From contig NZ_MJGC01000052.1 of assembly GCF_001746915.1 (NCBI RefSeq), positions 1 to 64,000 on the forward strand: a stretch of 64,000 nucleotides of DNA. The letters run 5' to 3'. The DNA is from Desertifilum tharense IPPAS B-1220. Lineage in GTDB: Bacteria > Cyanobacteriota > Cyanobacteriia > Cyanobacteriales > Desertifilaceae. Below the pieces are notes generated by a model. That model made no database searches. It had not been told where the DNA came from and was given only the letters and a program-made list of their open reading frames with translations. This document shows, in pieces, positions 1 through 10,090 of the stretch. A program made the translations under genes and the position numbers. Each line of letters starts with the position of its first letter. Position 1 is the first letter of the stretch.

Positions 1-137
1 TGGGAGTTGGGAGTTGGGGGTTGGGGAAGAAGGGAATTAGGAGTTGGGAGTTAGGGGTTGGGGAAGAAGGGAGTTGGGAGTTGGGAGTTAGGGGTTGGGG
101 AAGAAGGGAGTTGGGGGTTGGGGGTTGGGGAAGAAGG
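1..137. repeat. G-rich heptad repeat array (GGGAGTT family)
   Basis: The first 137 bases are almost entirely tandem variants of GGGAGTT alternating with GGGGTTGGGGAAGAAG. The array runs off the left edge of the window. The same units recur at 40262-40452, so this is a dispersed repeat and not coding sequence, although open frames run through it. The frequent GGGG runs could form G-quadruplexes on the plus strand; that is an inference. Confidence 0.85.
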
Positions 138-164
138 GAGTTTTCTAATAACTCCACACTCTTT

Positions 165-300
165 TCCCACTCGGAACACCGCTACGCGGAAGCAAGCTAC
201 GGAACTCGGAACTTTGCACTCTTTTCCCCCCACCTCCCCATCCCCCCATCCCCCCACCCTCTTCCCCACTCAGCACTCAGCACTTTACACTCAGCACTCT
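165..300. repeat. C-rich and CTCAGCACT repeat block
   Basis: The block contains tandem CCCCATCC-type units (about 228-270) followed by direct repeats of CTCAGCACT and related units (about 268-300). GGAACTC-type units lie upstream. The same combination follows the G-rich array at 40490-40725. C-rich units here could pair with the G-rich array at 1-137. No gene is credible in this stretch. Confidence 0.75.
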
Positions 301-345
301 ACTTAGAAACAAAGTCTGATAAAATGACGATTTCATCAACGGCGA

Positions 346-2826
346 TTGGGGGATGCTGTGCAAACTGAGCAACCAGACTGGCAGAGATTGCAAAAAGCAT
401 TAGCCATTGAAGCAGAACGGGGTTTTTCTAACCTTAAGGGCAATCAATATTATTTTCATGAGTTTTTGCGGCTCAGTTTTAGTCTAATTCCGGAACTGCT
501 TGCCGAACGCGATCGCGCTTCTTGGCAGAAGTTTGAGGAAGCTTTTGCAGAATACCCGCAACTGAGCTTTTTTCAACGCCAGCATCTGGTAAATTCTGCC
601 CAACAATTTTTAGCAGAATCTCGCACGGCTTGGGAACGTCGCCAAAACCTGCGGGTGGTTCGCGATCCGGTTCCCCAGACGCCTCGCACTCGCGAATTGA
701 TCAGCGAGAGTCATCTTGGCTCGATACAGCCTCAAGATCCGTTAAAATCGATTAAATCTATCGGTTTGCGGAATAGCAAATTGTTAGAACGGTTGGAATT
801 ATTCACCGTTCGCGATCTGCTGTTTTACTATCCCCGCGATCATGCCGATTTTGCTAAACAAGTTGCCATTCGCGAGTTAGAAGCAGGCGAAACGGTGACG
901 TTAGTGGGAACGGTACGCAGCGTTAATTGTTTTACCTCGGCTAAGAATAAGAAATTAACTATTTTAGAAATCACGATTGCCGATCGGAGCGGAAAAATCC
1001 GCCTCAGTCGCTTTTTTGCCGGAACTCGCTTTTCTAATCGCGGCTGGCAAGAAATGCAAAAAAAAGCCTATCCCGTGGGAGCAATTGTGGCGGCTTCTGG
1101 GTTGGTGAAGAAAAATAAGTATGGGCTAACGTTAGATAATCCTGAGATTGAGGTTTTAGACCGAGAAGAAAGTTCGATTGAATCGATTAAAATTGGGCGC
1201 ATGGTACCCGTTTATCCTCTAACTGAGGGCGTGAGTGCTGATGTGATTCGTAAGGCGGTTGTGGGGGTGTTATCGGCTGCGAAAGAACTGGTCGATCCGT
1301 TGCCCCAAGGTTTGCGCGATCGCTATGACTTAATTGGGCTTTGCGAAGCGATTCAAAACATTCATTTTCCTGAAGATCGCGATGTCCTGCGCGATGCCAA
1401 ACGCCGCTTAATTTTTGATGAATTCTTTTATCTCCAATTGGGGTTTCTCCAACGTCGCTATAATCAGAAAAAAGCTCAAACGGGGATTCAACTCGCACCT
1501 AAAGGGAAGTTAATCAATCAGTTTTATGATGTTTTGCCGTTTCAGCTAACCACCGCCCAGCAAAGGGTTGTAGACGAAATCTTAAACGATTTACAGTCCC
1601 CAACCCCCATGAATCGCTTAGTTCAAGGGGATGTGGGTTCGGGGAAAACTGTGGTGGCGGTGATTGCGATTTTAGCGACCATTCAAGCAAACTACCAAGC
1701 CGCGTTAATGGCTCCTACAGAAGTTTTAGCCGAACAGCATTATCGTAAACTGGTAGGATGGTTTAATTTATTGCATATTCCGGTTGAACTCTTAACAGGT
1801 TCTACCAAAACTGCCAAGCGTCGGGAGATTTATAGCCAAATTCACACGGGGGAATTACCCGTTTTAGTCGGTACCCATGCCCTAATTCAAGATACTGTTT
1901 CCTTCCATCAATTAGGCTTAGTGGTGATAGACGAACAACATCGTTTTGGAGTCGGTCAGCGGGCGAGATTGCAACAAAAAGGTGACGCGCCCCATGTTTT
2001 AACCATGACTGCAACCCCCATTCCTAGAACCCTTGCTTTAACCATGCATGGCGACTTAGATGTCAGTCAAATTGATGAATTACCCCCCGGACGCCAAACG
2101 ATTCAAACCACCGCTTTAACGGGGAAAGAACGCCATCAAGCCTATGAGTTAATTCGCCGAGAAATTGCCCAAGGTCGTCAAGCTTATATTGTTTTACCCT
2201 TAATTGAAGAATCAGAAAAGCTCGATGTCCGTTCCGCCGTTGAAGAACACCAAAGGTTATCAGAAAGCGTGTTTCCTGAATTTACGGTTGGCTTACTACA
2301 TGGCCGCATGAGTTCGGCGGAAAAAGACGAGGCTTTAAACGCCTTTCGGAATAACCAAATGCAAATTATTGTATCAACCACCGTGATTGAAGTGGGGGTA
2401 GATGTCCCGAATGCGACGGTGATGTTAATTGAAAACGCCGAACGCTTTGGCTTATCTCAACTGCACCAGTTACGGGGGCGAGTGGGACGCGGTTCGCAAA
2501 AGTCCTACTGTTTGCTGATGAGTAGTTCCAAAACTCCCGATGCGCGATCGCGCCTAAGCGTGTTAGAACAATCCCAAGATGGCTTTTTCCTGGCAGAAGT
2601 CGATATGCGCCTGCGAGGGCCTGGTGAGGTTCTGGGTACCCGTCAGTCCGGTTTACCCGATTTTGCCCTAGCGAGTTTAGTCGATGACCAAGATGTTTTA
2701 GTCTTAGCCAGGGATGCAGCCGAAAAGCTGATTGAAAAAGATGCAAGCCTGAAAACCTGGGGCTTAATTCAAGCAGAACTCAAGCGCCGCTATCAACGCC
2801 TGATGGGGGGAACCATCATGACTTAG
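346..2826 (+). CDS. recG: ATP-dependent DNA helicase RecG
   Basis: RecG remodels stalled replication forks and branch-migrates Holliday junctions. The protein (about 822-826 residues) has the cyanobacterial N-terminal extension, a wedge/OB region (about residues 140-320), Walker A GSGKT near residue 432, a DEQH box near 530 with the RecG-typical HRFGVGQR sequence after it, and a C-terminal helicase lobe with the LRGRVGRG motif near 707. The frame opens at TTG 346. GTG 358 is an equally good start, with GGGGGA about 5 bases upstream and a residue sequence (MQTEQPDW) that fits the family as remembered. Length and motifs are complete. The gene is followed by a strong hairpin. Confidence 0.96.
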   Translation: MGDAVQTEQPDWQRLQKALAIEAERGFSNLKGNQYYFHEFLRLSFSLIPELLAERDRASWQKFEEAFAEYPQLSFFQRQHLVNSAQQFLAESRTAWERRQNLRVVRDPVPQTPRTRELISESHLGSIQPQDPLKSIKSIGLRNSKLLERLELFTVRDLLFYYPRDHADFAKQVAIRELEAGETVTLVGTVRSVNCFTSAKNKKLTILEITIADRSGKIRLSRFFAGTRFSNRGWQEMQKKAYPVGAIVAASGLVKKNKYGLTLDNPEIEVLDREESSIESIKIGRMVPVYPLTEGVSADVIRKAVVGVLSAAKELVDPLPQGLRDRYDLIGLCEAIQNIHFPEDRDVLRDAKRRLIFDEFFYLQLGFLQRRYNQKKAQTGIQLAPKGKLINQFYDVLPFQLTTAQQRVVDEILNDLQSPTPMNRLVQGDVGSGKTVVAVIAILATIQANYQAALMAPTEVLAEQHYRKLVGWFNLLHIPVELLTGSTKTAKRREIYSQIHTGELPVLVGTHALIQDTVSFHQLGLVVIDEQHRFGVGQRARLQQKGDAPHVLTMTATPIPRTLALTMHGDLDVSQIDELPPGRQTIQTTALTGKERHQAYELIRREIAQGRQAYIVLPLIEESEKLDVRSAVEEHQRLSESVFPEFTVGLLHGRMSSAEKDEALNAFRNNQMQIIVSTTVIEVGVDVPNATVMLIENAERFGLSQLHQLRGRVGRGSQKSYCLLMSSSKTPDARSRLSVLEQSQDGFFLAEVDMRLRGPGEVLGTRQSGLPDFALASLVDDQDVLVLARDAAEKLIEKDASLKTWGLIQAELKRRYQRLMGGTIMT

Positions 2827-2867
2827 ATTCAAAGGGGGATTTTCACAGGATGTCCCCCTTTTGAATC
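2826..2867. terminator. Hairpin at the recG stop codon
   Basis: Arms GATTCAAAGGGGGA and TCCCCCTTTTGAATC are inverted complements apart from one extra base, around a loop of about 12 bases. The hairpin starts at the recG stop codon. There is no long T-run, so termination is likely but not classic. The right arm is part of a 24-base direct repeat whose second copy (2974-2997) overlaps the end of the gap gene. Confidence 0.6.
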
Positions 2868-2880
2868 TAATTATGCCGTT

Positions 2881-2956
2881 GTAGGTTGGGTTAGCGCCAT
2901 TCGTAACCCAACAGTAGCCAGGGTTGTGTTGGGTTTCGTGCCTCAACCCAACCTAC
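2881..2956. repeat. 76-bp palindromic dispersed repeat, copy 1
   Basis: The element begins GTAGGTTGGGTT and ends AACCCAACCTAC, so its tips form a perfect 12-bp inverted repeat. It also carries internal AACCCAACA and TGTTGGGTT units that can pair with each other. A nearly identical 76-bp copy lies at 12308-12383. It resembles a non-autonomous palindromic (REP/MITE-like) element. It is flanked by imperfect 24-base direct repeats (2853-2876 and 2974-2997, two mismatches). Confidence 0.8.
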
Positions 2957-2991
2957 GCTTGATTGTCAGTCAATCCCCCTTTCGAGTCTAA

Positions 2992-4065
<1,074 letters not shown>

Positions 4066-4301
4066 TCAGCAAAGGCAAGGGGAGATAGTATTGCTTGCGG
4101 GTATTGTGGCTTCCCTGGAACACTATCTCACGAGCAAGCGCGATCGCACTTCTGACGGCAGGAATGTTTTAACGTTTGGCTTCCCGGTCGCGTCAGACTT
4201 CTCTACCCTATAGTAATTTACTCAGAAAACTTCTATCTAAAGTTGAATTTGCGAAACCTCATCCCTCCTAAATGTAGTCGCTATAGTAGGTAAAACAGTT
4301 A

Positions 4302-4976
4302 ATGGAATTTTCTCGAACAATGGGATCGCAACTTTTTCACTGGCTCGTTCATGCATGGGATGTCTTTCTATTCAGAATGCCGTTGATTAGCTGGAATCTC
4401 TTTTTGGGGTTGATTCCCCTAGCTTTAAGTTATTGGTTATTTAAAGGGTCTCCCCGTCGCACTCTGCTTTGGGGAATTGTCCTGTTAGTTTTTATTGCCT
4501 TTCTGCCTAACGCCCCCTATGTCTTAACGGATGTGATTCATTTGGTGCGCGATATCCGCTACCATTCGTCAATTTGGCTGATTTCATTGGTTTTGCTGCC
4601 CCAGTATTTCTTGTTTATCTTGATTGGGGTTGAGGCGTATGTCATCTCGATTATTAATCTGGGAGATTACCTGCGGCGGATTGGCTGGCGTCGCTATATC
4701 CTGCCCGCAGAGCTTTTAATCCATGCGTTAAGTGCGGTGGGAATCTATCTCGGACGATTTAAGCGCTTTAATAGTTGGGATTTGGTGACAAATTTAGACG
4801 CGGTTACGAATACCGTCTTGGACGATTTGCTGCGAAAATGGCCGGTACTGGTGATTGCGGTAACCTTTGTGATTTTGACTAGCATCTATTGGTTGATGAA
4901 GCAAGTCACTTTAGGCGTATTTGAGCGATTTCACTCCAATTATTCGGCTGATTCTTCCTGGCCAGAGGAATTCTAG
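4302..4976 (+). CDS. DUF1361 domain membrane protein
   Basis: A 224-residue polytopic membrane protein with about six hydrophobic segments. The signature LPNAPYVLTDVIHL near residues 67-80 and the opening segment (WNLFLGLIPLALSYWLF) match the DUF1361 family as remembered. The function of the family is unknown. The gene stands alone, with a 275-bp gap to the divergent gap1 gene upstream. ATG 4302 is the first plausible start and gives a normal family length. Confidence 0.85.
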   Translation: MEFSRTMGSQLFHWLVHAWDVFLFRMPLISWNLFLGLIPLALSYWLFKGSPRRTLLWGIVLLVFIAFLPNAPYVLTDVIHLVRDIRYHSSIWLISLVLLPQYFLFILIGVEAYVISIINLGDYLRRIGWRRYILPAELLIHALSAVGIYLGRFKRFNSWDLVTNLDAVTNTVLDDLLRKWPVLVIAVTFVILTSIYWLMKQVTLGVFERFHSNYSADSSWPEEF

Positions 4977-5198
4977 CAGAATTTGCTTAACATTTTCAGC
5001 GCTTGTTGTCCGCGCGATCGCCCTCTCTAGTAATGCTTTTTAACTTAGGCGATCGCGCTCGCTTAAACTTCATGTACTTAGATGAAAGAAAGATGTCGTA
5101 ATATATTTTTTTTTAAGTGATGTGTGTAACTTGACGCGCTTTCAGCAAAGCAGATCAAACTGAGAATACTTTACAGCTCTTGCTGAAGGCGGTTCTCA

Positions 5199-5555
5199 AT
5201 GCTGAGTGTAGAACGCTATTACGAAATCTTAGAAGTTGAACCCGGCGCTTCTTTAGACGAAATTCATCAAGGTTATCAGGATCTCGCAACAGTTTGGCAT
5301 CCCGATCGCTTTACCTCTCACCCCCGACTGCGACAAAAAGCCCAGGAGAAGTTTCAGGAGATTAACGAAGCCCACGAACAACTCCAAAACCATATTCTAC
5401 TCGTTCAGGCGCGACGCTCGGCATGGTCAGAATACATCCCCACTCGCCCCATGTACCCCATCCGAGTTTACCGCGCCCAACCCCAAGCCTCGGTTCATTA
5501 TGCCAGGTGCGATCGCGCTACTCCCAGACGCGAGGTTTCCGCCTGGTTAGACTAA
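5199..5555 (+). CDS. Small J-domain (DnaJ-like) protein
   Basis: An N-terminal J domain occupies about residues 5-65: YYEILEVEPGASLDEIHQGY, then the HPD motif in WHPDRF that stimulates DnaK-type ATPases, then KFQEINEAHEQL. The last ~50 residues are unrelated, basic and probably disordered. There is no Gly/Phe linker or zinc-finger domain, so this is a co-chaperone of the short class III type and not DnaJ itself. No partner gene is adjacent. Confidence 0.85.
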   Translation: MLSVERYYEILEVEPGASLDEIHQGYQDLATVWHPDRFTSHPRLRQKAQEKFQEINEAHEQLQNHILLVQARRSAWSEYIPTRPMYPIRVYRAQPQASVHYARCDRATPRREVSAWLD

Positions 5556-5567
5556 CTCAGCTTTGGC

Positions 5568-6671
5568 TTAGGAAACAGAGGCTAAATGCAGTTCTTTTAA
5601 CGGTGGGGTTGTGGGTTTAGCAATCAGAAACCCTTGAATGTAGGTAGCATTGCGATCGCGCACCCATTCGAGTTCCTCTTGACATTCAATCCCTTCAGCA
5701 ATGGTGCGAATGTTCAAAACTTGGGCAATTTCAAGCAACTTTTCTGTCACCAGCGCTTTATACGGATCGAGATGAACGTTACGAATTAAGTGCATATCCA
5801 GCTTAATGAAATCTGGGCGTAACTGATCGATTAGATCCAAGTTAGAGTAACCCGTGCCAAAATCATCCAATGCAATTGAAAATCCCGCCTCTCGGTAAAA
5901 CTCTAAAATTCGGATCAAGTGTGCAATATCGGGGGGTTGTTCCGATTCCATAACCTCAAAAACGATATTTTTGTGCGGAATTCCTACCTCATCAATCGCT
6001 TGCACCGTCATCCGCAAACAAGTAGCTGGATCGTAAACTGAAGTGGGCGAGAAGTTGATAAATAAAGGGACTTGTAATTGATGAAGATGCGCTTGACGAA
6101 TTGCACTTTGTCTGGCTAACAAATCGAGTTGAAAGACTAAGCCAGCAGCTTCGGCTTGGCTAAAAATACGCCCTGGTGGAATTAACTCCCCTTGCTCGTC
6201 AAATCCCCTGAGCAAGGCTTCTTGAGCAAAAATCTGGTCGGGATTGCGAGCGCAAACAATCGGCTGAAAATAACTGGTTAAACGTTCGGTATCTAATAAA
6301 TCAATTAACCATTCCGCCTGAGTTAAACCCACAAAATTTTCTAGAGATGTCACCTGAGAAAAATCTCGAAACTGAGGTTCTCTCTGTTCGTCAATCCATA
6401 ACGCCTGAGTCTCTCTAAGTTCTTTGGGGGATAGCTGCTTTTTAATCAGTTCGCCAAATCTCTCTCGATTGCTTTCATCTAAATTCATCTTTAAGCATTT
6501 TTCGGATGGCAAATACTGATGAATAAGCTTTAGTTTTTTGAAGGCAATAATGAGTTTATTGATGGTATGATCGACGGGAACCCAAAGGTAAAGGAAGCCA
6601 CTTCCTTGAATTTTAGCAGGCAGAGAATTGCAGCGCGTGCAAACTCTCCCATCCTCTGAAGTATGAATCAT
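5568..6671 (-). CDS. EAL-domain cyclic-di-GMP phosphodiesterase
   Basis: The C-terminal two thirds (about residues 130-360) form an EAL domain. Metal and catalytic residues are kept: E of EALLRG (151-153), N in FINFSP, E in FEVMESE, the DD pair in ALDDFGTGYS, K in FIKLDM, E in AEGIE and Q in QGFL. The enzyme is therefore predicted to hydrolyse c-di-GMP to pGpG. The N-terminal ~120 residues start with a CxxC pair (Cys11, Cys14) and have no domain I recognise; they may be a sensor or metal-binding module. No transmembrane segment is evident. It converges on the J-domain gene with 12 bases between stops. Confidence 0.9.
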   Translation of the reverse strand: MIHTSEDGRVCTRCNSLPAKIQGSGFLYLWVPVDHTINKLIIAFKKLKLIHQYLPSEKCLKMNLDESNRERFGELIKKQLSPKELRETQALWIDEQREPQFRDFSQVTSLENFVGLTQAEWLIDLLDTERLTSYFQPIVCARNPDQIFAQEALLRGFDEQGELIPPGRIFSQAEAAGLVFQLDLLARQSAIRQAHLHQLQVPLFINFSPTSVYDPATCLRMTVQAIDEVGIPHKNIVFEVMESEQPPDIAHLIRILEFYREAGFSIALDDFGTGYSNLDLIDQLRPDFIKLDMHLIRNVHLDPYKALVTEKLLEIAQVLNIRTIAEGIECQEELEWVRDRNATYIQGFLIAKPTTPPLKELHLASVS

Positions 6672-7031
6672 GAACGCAGACCTAATCGGGTAAAGAATAT
6701 CAGCGGTTGAGCCAGAATCGCTTTAAACTAACTTCGAGACTCTATGTGTAGATCCGAAATTTTTAAGTAGGGCTATTTCATTCTAGACGCAGAGGTCTAT
6801 CGAGTTGCGATCGCCCCTGCTCTTGACCGACATCGCCAACTGGGAGAGTAGTCTGCGCGATCGCCTCCGGGTTGCTGAAATGGCGAATAGGCGTTGCCCA
6901 CTTCTGTTAATTTATCAAAAAACCCCAAACGATCGCCTTCAAGGTCATCGCCTCTTTGTCCCCCGCACAATCTATTTAGCAGAAAGTTCGCTGAATCTTT
7001 GGTAAATAAAGATGCTTTTGAATGAGCAAGC
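6672..7031. other. Intergenic region without convincing gene
   Basis: A 360-base gap between the start of the EAL gene and the end of the ABC ATPase gene. A 66-codon open frame at 6805-7005 on the plus strand has no ribosome binding site and a composition that looks non-coding. Several GCGATCGC-type sites are present. No RNA or hairpin stands out. Confidence 0.5.
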
Positions 7032-7835
7032 TTAACGCCGCGAAGAGGTGACTCGGCGATCGAGCGGCACGCACATCGGCGTTCCCGACACCGGATCGGG
7101 AACGATCCGACACTCTAAACCAAACACATCTCGCACCATTGCTTCCGTCATCACCTGTTCCGGCGTTCCTTGGGTGTAAACTTGTCCGCGATGCACTGCA
7201 ACCAAAAAATCCGCATAGCGACAGGCTTGATTTAAATCGTGCAATACCATGACAACCGTGCGGTTTTGGCTGCGATTTAACTCATAAAGCAGATCGAGAA
7301 CCTCAACCTGATGCGCCAAATCTAGAAAAGTCGTGGGTTCATCGAGCAACAAAATATCTGTATTTTGAGCCAACGCCATCGCCAGCCAAGCCCGCTGTCT
7401 CTGACCCCCTGATAAAGTATCGACAGATTGGTTGGCTAAAGGTGTCATCCCCGTCAGCGCCAAAGCTTGAGTCACCTGTTGCTCATCTTCGCTAGACCAT
7501 TGCTGCAACCAACTCTGGTAAGGATAGCGCCCCTGTGCCACCAACTCCTTCACCGTTAAACCTTCAGGTGCAATCGGACTTTGGGGCAAAATTCCCAACT
7601 GTTGAGCGATGGTTTTAGTAGAAAGCTGAAAAATGGAAGTCCGATCGAGATAAACGGCTCCGCTGCGGGGTTTAAGCAGGCGAGCAAGACCTCGCAGTAA
7701 TGTAGACTTGCCACAGCCATTGGAACCCACCAAAACCGTAATTTTTCCGGTTGGAATCGCCAAATTTAAATCGAGGATAATGGATTTTCCGTCGTAGGCG
7801 AGGGTGAGTTGTTGGGCTTCTAAGCGATGAGTCAT
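7032..7835 (-). CDS. Siderophore/heme-type ABC transporter ATPase (FecE/FepC family)
   Basis: ATP-binding subunit (267 residues) of a FecCD-type iron-chelate importer. Walker [10 protein letters not shown] at about 37-45, the Q-loop near 85, signature LSGGQRQR at 141-148, Walker B ILLLDEPT at 161-168, and H-loop His199 are all intact. The ATG at 7835 overlaps the stop of the upstream permease gene in an ATGA arrangement, implying translational coupling. A longer in-frame reading up to 8129 only runs through the permease gene in another frame and is not credible. Confidence 0.93.
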   Translation of the reverse strand: MTHRLEAQQLTLAYDGKSIILDLNLAIPTGKITVLVGSNGCGKSTLLRGLARLLKPRSGAVYLDRTSIFQLSTKTIAQQLGILPQSPIAPEGLTVKELVAQGRYPYQSWLQQWSSEDEQQVTQALALTGMTPLANQSVDTLSGGQRQRAWLAMALAQNTDILLLDEPTTFLDLAHQVEVLDLLYELNRSQNRTVVMVLHDLNQACRYADFLVAVHRGQVYTQGTPEQVMTEAMVRDVFGLECRIVPDPVSGTPMCVPLDRRVTSSRR

Positions 7836-8878
7836 TGCTTGCGTGTGCGGATGAGTAGGTAGATGAAATAGGGAGCGCCAATTGCGGCAGTAATGGTACC
7901 GCAGGGCAGTTCGATAGGGGCAAACAGAATCCGCCCCAGCCAGTCTGAGAATACAACAATTACCCCACCCAAAAGCGCTGAAGTGGGCAGCAAGCCTTCG
8001 TGGGAAGTGCCGACCAGTTGCCGACCGATATGGGGGGCCATCAGACCGACAAAGCCAATTAAACCCGCAGTTGCCACGGAAGCTCCGGCGATCGCAACGC
8101 TGATGAGCAACAGCATGGCTCTTTGCCACTCAACTGCACAACCCAGGCTGCGGGCCACCTCATCGCCAAAGTTCAGAGTATTGAGTTCTCTGGCTCTAAA
8201 TAGGGCAAACCCGCTACCCACAATCAGCCAGGGAGCTAGGGCGATCGCGCTATCCCAACTGCGTCCATAAACGCTGCCGGTCAGCCAGACTAACGCTTGA
8301 GAAACCGTGTTAATCTCGCCAAATGTCACCATTAAGCTGGTGAGCGATCCAGCAATAAGATTGAAGCCAACCCCAACTAGAACTAAACGCACGGGCGAGC
8401 TACCGTTCTGCCAAGCCAATAGATAAATCAGCACAGCGATCAGCAAGGCTCCCACAAAGGCCGCAATGGGGAGAACCGCAACGGGGGTAGCGGGGAACAA
8501 GACAATCAGCGTTACTGCACCAAGGGCGGCTCCGGCGTTGATGCCGATAATGCTCGGTTCGGCTAGGGGGTTGCGGGCAATGCCTTGGGTGATGGTTCCA
8601 GCGATCGCCAGTCCCATCCCCACCAACACCGCAACTAAGGTACGGGGCAAGCGCAGCGTATAAACTACAAACGCATAATCGGGGTTGTCAACCTGAAGAC
8701 CCAAGAGCGTTTTCACGACATCCACAGGTGAAATGGCGTACTCGCCTTGTCCGACGTTCATCACAATTCCCAAGAGCAGCACTAGCCCCAATGCGAGCAG
8801 CACCCCAGGAACGCGACGATCGAGGCGAAAAGATATCGGAAATGGCGCTGGACGAATGACTAACCAGGAACGCTTCAT
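7832..8878 (-). CDS. FecCD-family iron-chelate ABC permease (FecD-like)
   Basis: A 348-residue polytopic inner-membrane permease of the BtuC/FecCD fold. Family hallmarks are visible: [19 protein letters not shown], the segment [23 protein letters not shown], and near the C-terminus [15 protein letters not shown], the coupling-helix region that contacts the ATPase. It is cotranscribed with the ATPase. A second permease (9011-10021) is divergent. Such importers normally pair two permeases, or use a homodimer, with a periplasmic binding protein; no binding-protein gene is present here. Confidence 0.92.
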   Translation of the reverse strand: MKRSWLVIRPAPFPISFRLDRRVPGVLLALGLVLLLGIVMNVGQGEYAISPVDVVKTLLGLQVDNPDYAFVVYTLRLPRTLVAVLVGMGLAIAGTITQGIARNPLAEPSIIGINAGAALGAVTLIVLFPATPVAVLPIAAFVGALLIAVLIYLLAWQNGSSPVRLVLVGVGFNLIAGSLTSLMVTFGEINTVSQALVWLTGSVYGRSWDSAIALAPWLIVGSGFALFRARELNTLNFGDEVARSLGCAVEWQRAMLLLISVAIAGASVATAGLIGFVGLMAPHIGRQLVGTSHEGLLPTSALLGGVIVVFSDWLGRILFAPIELPCGTITAAIGAPYFIYLLIRTRKQ

Positions 8879-9010
8879 CGGGTTTGTTGGGGGCGGCTCA
8901 GTAATTGCTAAAATCCCTCAATAATTTTAGAGCAATGGTTTACAAAAATTCTATTCAACAGTCGCTTTTATCTTATATTTGACAAATGCTTTCAATACTG
9001 TCACGCCGAT

Positions 9011-10021
9011 ATGCCGATTCTCCTCAAGCAACATAACCCTTTACGTTACATCGGTTTAGGGATAAGTGTGGGCGTTCTGTTGCTCGTTTTTGCAGCAAGC
9101 TTGGCATGGGGGGCGGCAGATATTCCATTAGAGACAGTCATCCAAGCTTTAACGGCGTTGGATGGCTCCACCGATCGCCTCATCATCCGGACAGTAAGAT
9201 TGCCGCGATCGCTCATTGCTGCTCTTGTCGGTGCATCGCTTGCCGTTGCAGGTGGCATTATGCAAGGCATTACCCAAAATCCCCTGGCTTCCCCCGCTAT
9301 TTTAGGCATTAATGCGGGTGCTGCGTTTGCGGTGGTGGTGGCGACGTTTGTCTTAGGAACCCATTCCCTCACTCTGTACGCCATCTTTGCCTTTCTGGGG
9401 GCGGGCGTTACGGCGATTCTGGCCTATTGGTTGGGTTCTTTGGGTCGAGGGGGGTTGACGCCTTTAAATTTAACCATTGCAGGGGCGGCGATCGCAGCCT
9501 TTGCCTCCTCCTTAACCAGCGGCATTTTAATTGTTAGCCAACGCACTTTAGAAGAGATTCGCTTTTGGCTAGCGGGTTCTGTTGCAGGACGCGATCTCAA
9601 CCTATTTTTGCAAATCTTGCCTTATCTGTGTGCGGGTTTGTTGCTTGCGTTTGCCCTCAGCAAATCCATCACAACTCTCAGTCTCGGCGAAGACATTGCC
9701 AAAAGCTTAGGTCAAAGAACCGCCTGGGTCAAAGGTCTGGCAGCCGTCGCCGTGGTATTGTTAGCGGGAGGCAGCGTGGCGATCGCCGGGCCTATCGGTT
9801 TTGTCGGTTTAGTGGTTCCCCACATCGTTCGCTTCTTCGTTGGGGTCGATTACCGTTGGATCTTGCCCTACTCGGCTCTGTTTGGGGCGATTCTACTCCT
9901 GAGTGCCGATATCTGCGCCCGTTTGATCGTTCAACCCCAAGAATTACCCGTTGGGTTAATGATGCCACTGATTGGCGCGCCGTTCTTTATCTACTTAACC
10001 CGCAACCAAATTAAGCACTAA
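9011..10021 (+). CDS. FecCD-family iron-chelate ABC permease (FecC-like)
   Basis: A 336-residue permease of the same fold as its divergent neighbour, with RLPRSLIAALVGASLAVAG, the GIMQGITQNPLASPAILGIN segment and GPIGFVGLVVPHIVRF. The two permeases probably form a heterodimer energised by the ATPase at 7032-7835. The 132-base divergent region between them must hold both promoters, which would allow joint regulation, for example by Fur. I could not find a convincing Fur box there. Confidence 0.92.
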   Translation: MPILLKQHNPLRYIGLGISVGVLLLVFAASLAWGAADIPLETVIQALTALDGSTDRLIIRTVRLPRSLIAALVGASLAVAGGIMQGITQNPLASPAILGINAGAAFAVVVATFVLGTHSLTLYAIFAFLGAGVTAILAYWLGSLGRGGLTPLNLTIAGAAIAAFASSLTSGILIVSQRTLEEIRFWLAGSVAGRDLNLFLQILPYLCAGLLLAFALSKSITTLSLGEDIAKSLGQRTAWVKGLAAVAVVLLAGGSVAIAGPIGFVGLVVPHIVRFFVGVDYRWILPYSALFGAILLLSADICARLIVQPQELPVGLMMPLIGAPFFIYLTRNQIKH

Positions 10022-10057
10022 CCAAAGGGCTGAGTGCTGAGTTAAAACCCTTGAGTG

Positions 10058-10083
10058 GTGTTGGGTTGGGGCTAACCCAACAC
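10058..10083. terminator. Hairpin between convergent permease and aldolase genes
   Basis: A perfect 10-bp stem, GTGTTGGGTT with AACCCAACAC, and a 6-base loop, placed between two convergent genes. It uses the same GTTGGGTT/AACCCAAC units as the 76-bp palindromic repeats at 2881 and 12308, so it may be a short relic of that family. There is no T-run. Confidence 0.55.
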
Positions 10084-10090
10084 TGCACGT

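Noticed and set aside
6805..7005. 66-codon plus-strand frame
   Set aside because: No ribosome binding site, no domain, and a composition typical of a chance frame through GCGATCGC-rich DNA.
7032..8129. A longer ABC ATPase frame starting about 100 codons upstream
   Set aside because: The upstream part runs through the permease gene in another frame and reads as non-protein; ATG 7835 gives a normal ATPase and a 4-base ATGA overlap.
8879..9010. Fur box in the divergent permease promoter region
   Set aside because: AT-rich half-sites exist, but none gives a convincing 19-base palindrome; a TTGACA at 8979 has no suitable -10 element at 17 bases.
7893..9384. Ala/Pro/Thr-rich frames antisense to both FecCD permeases
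   Set aside because: They mirror the hydrophobic codons of the permeases and show no start signals.
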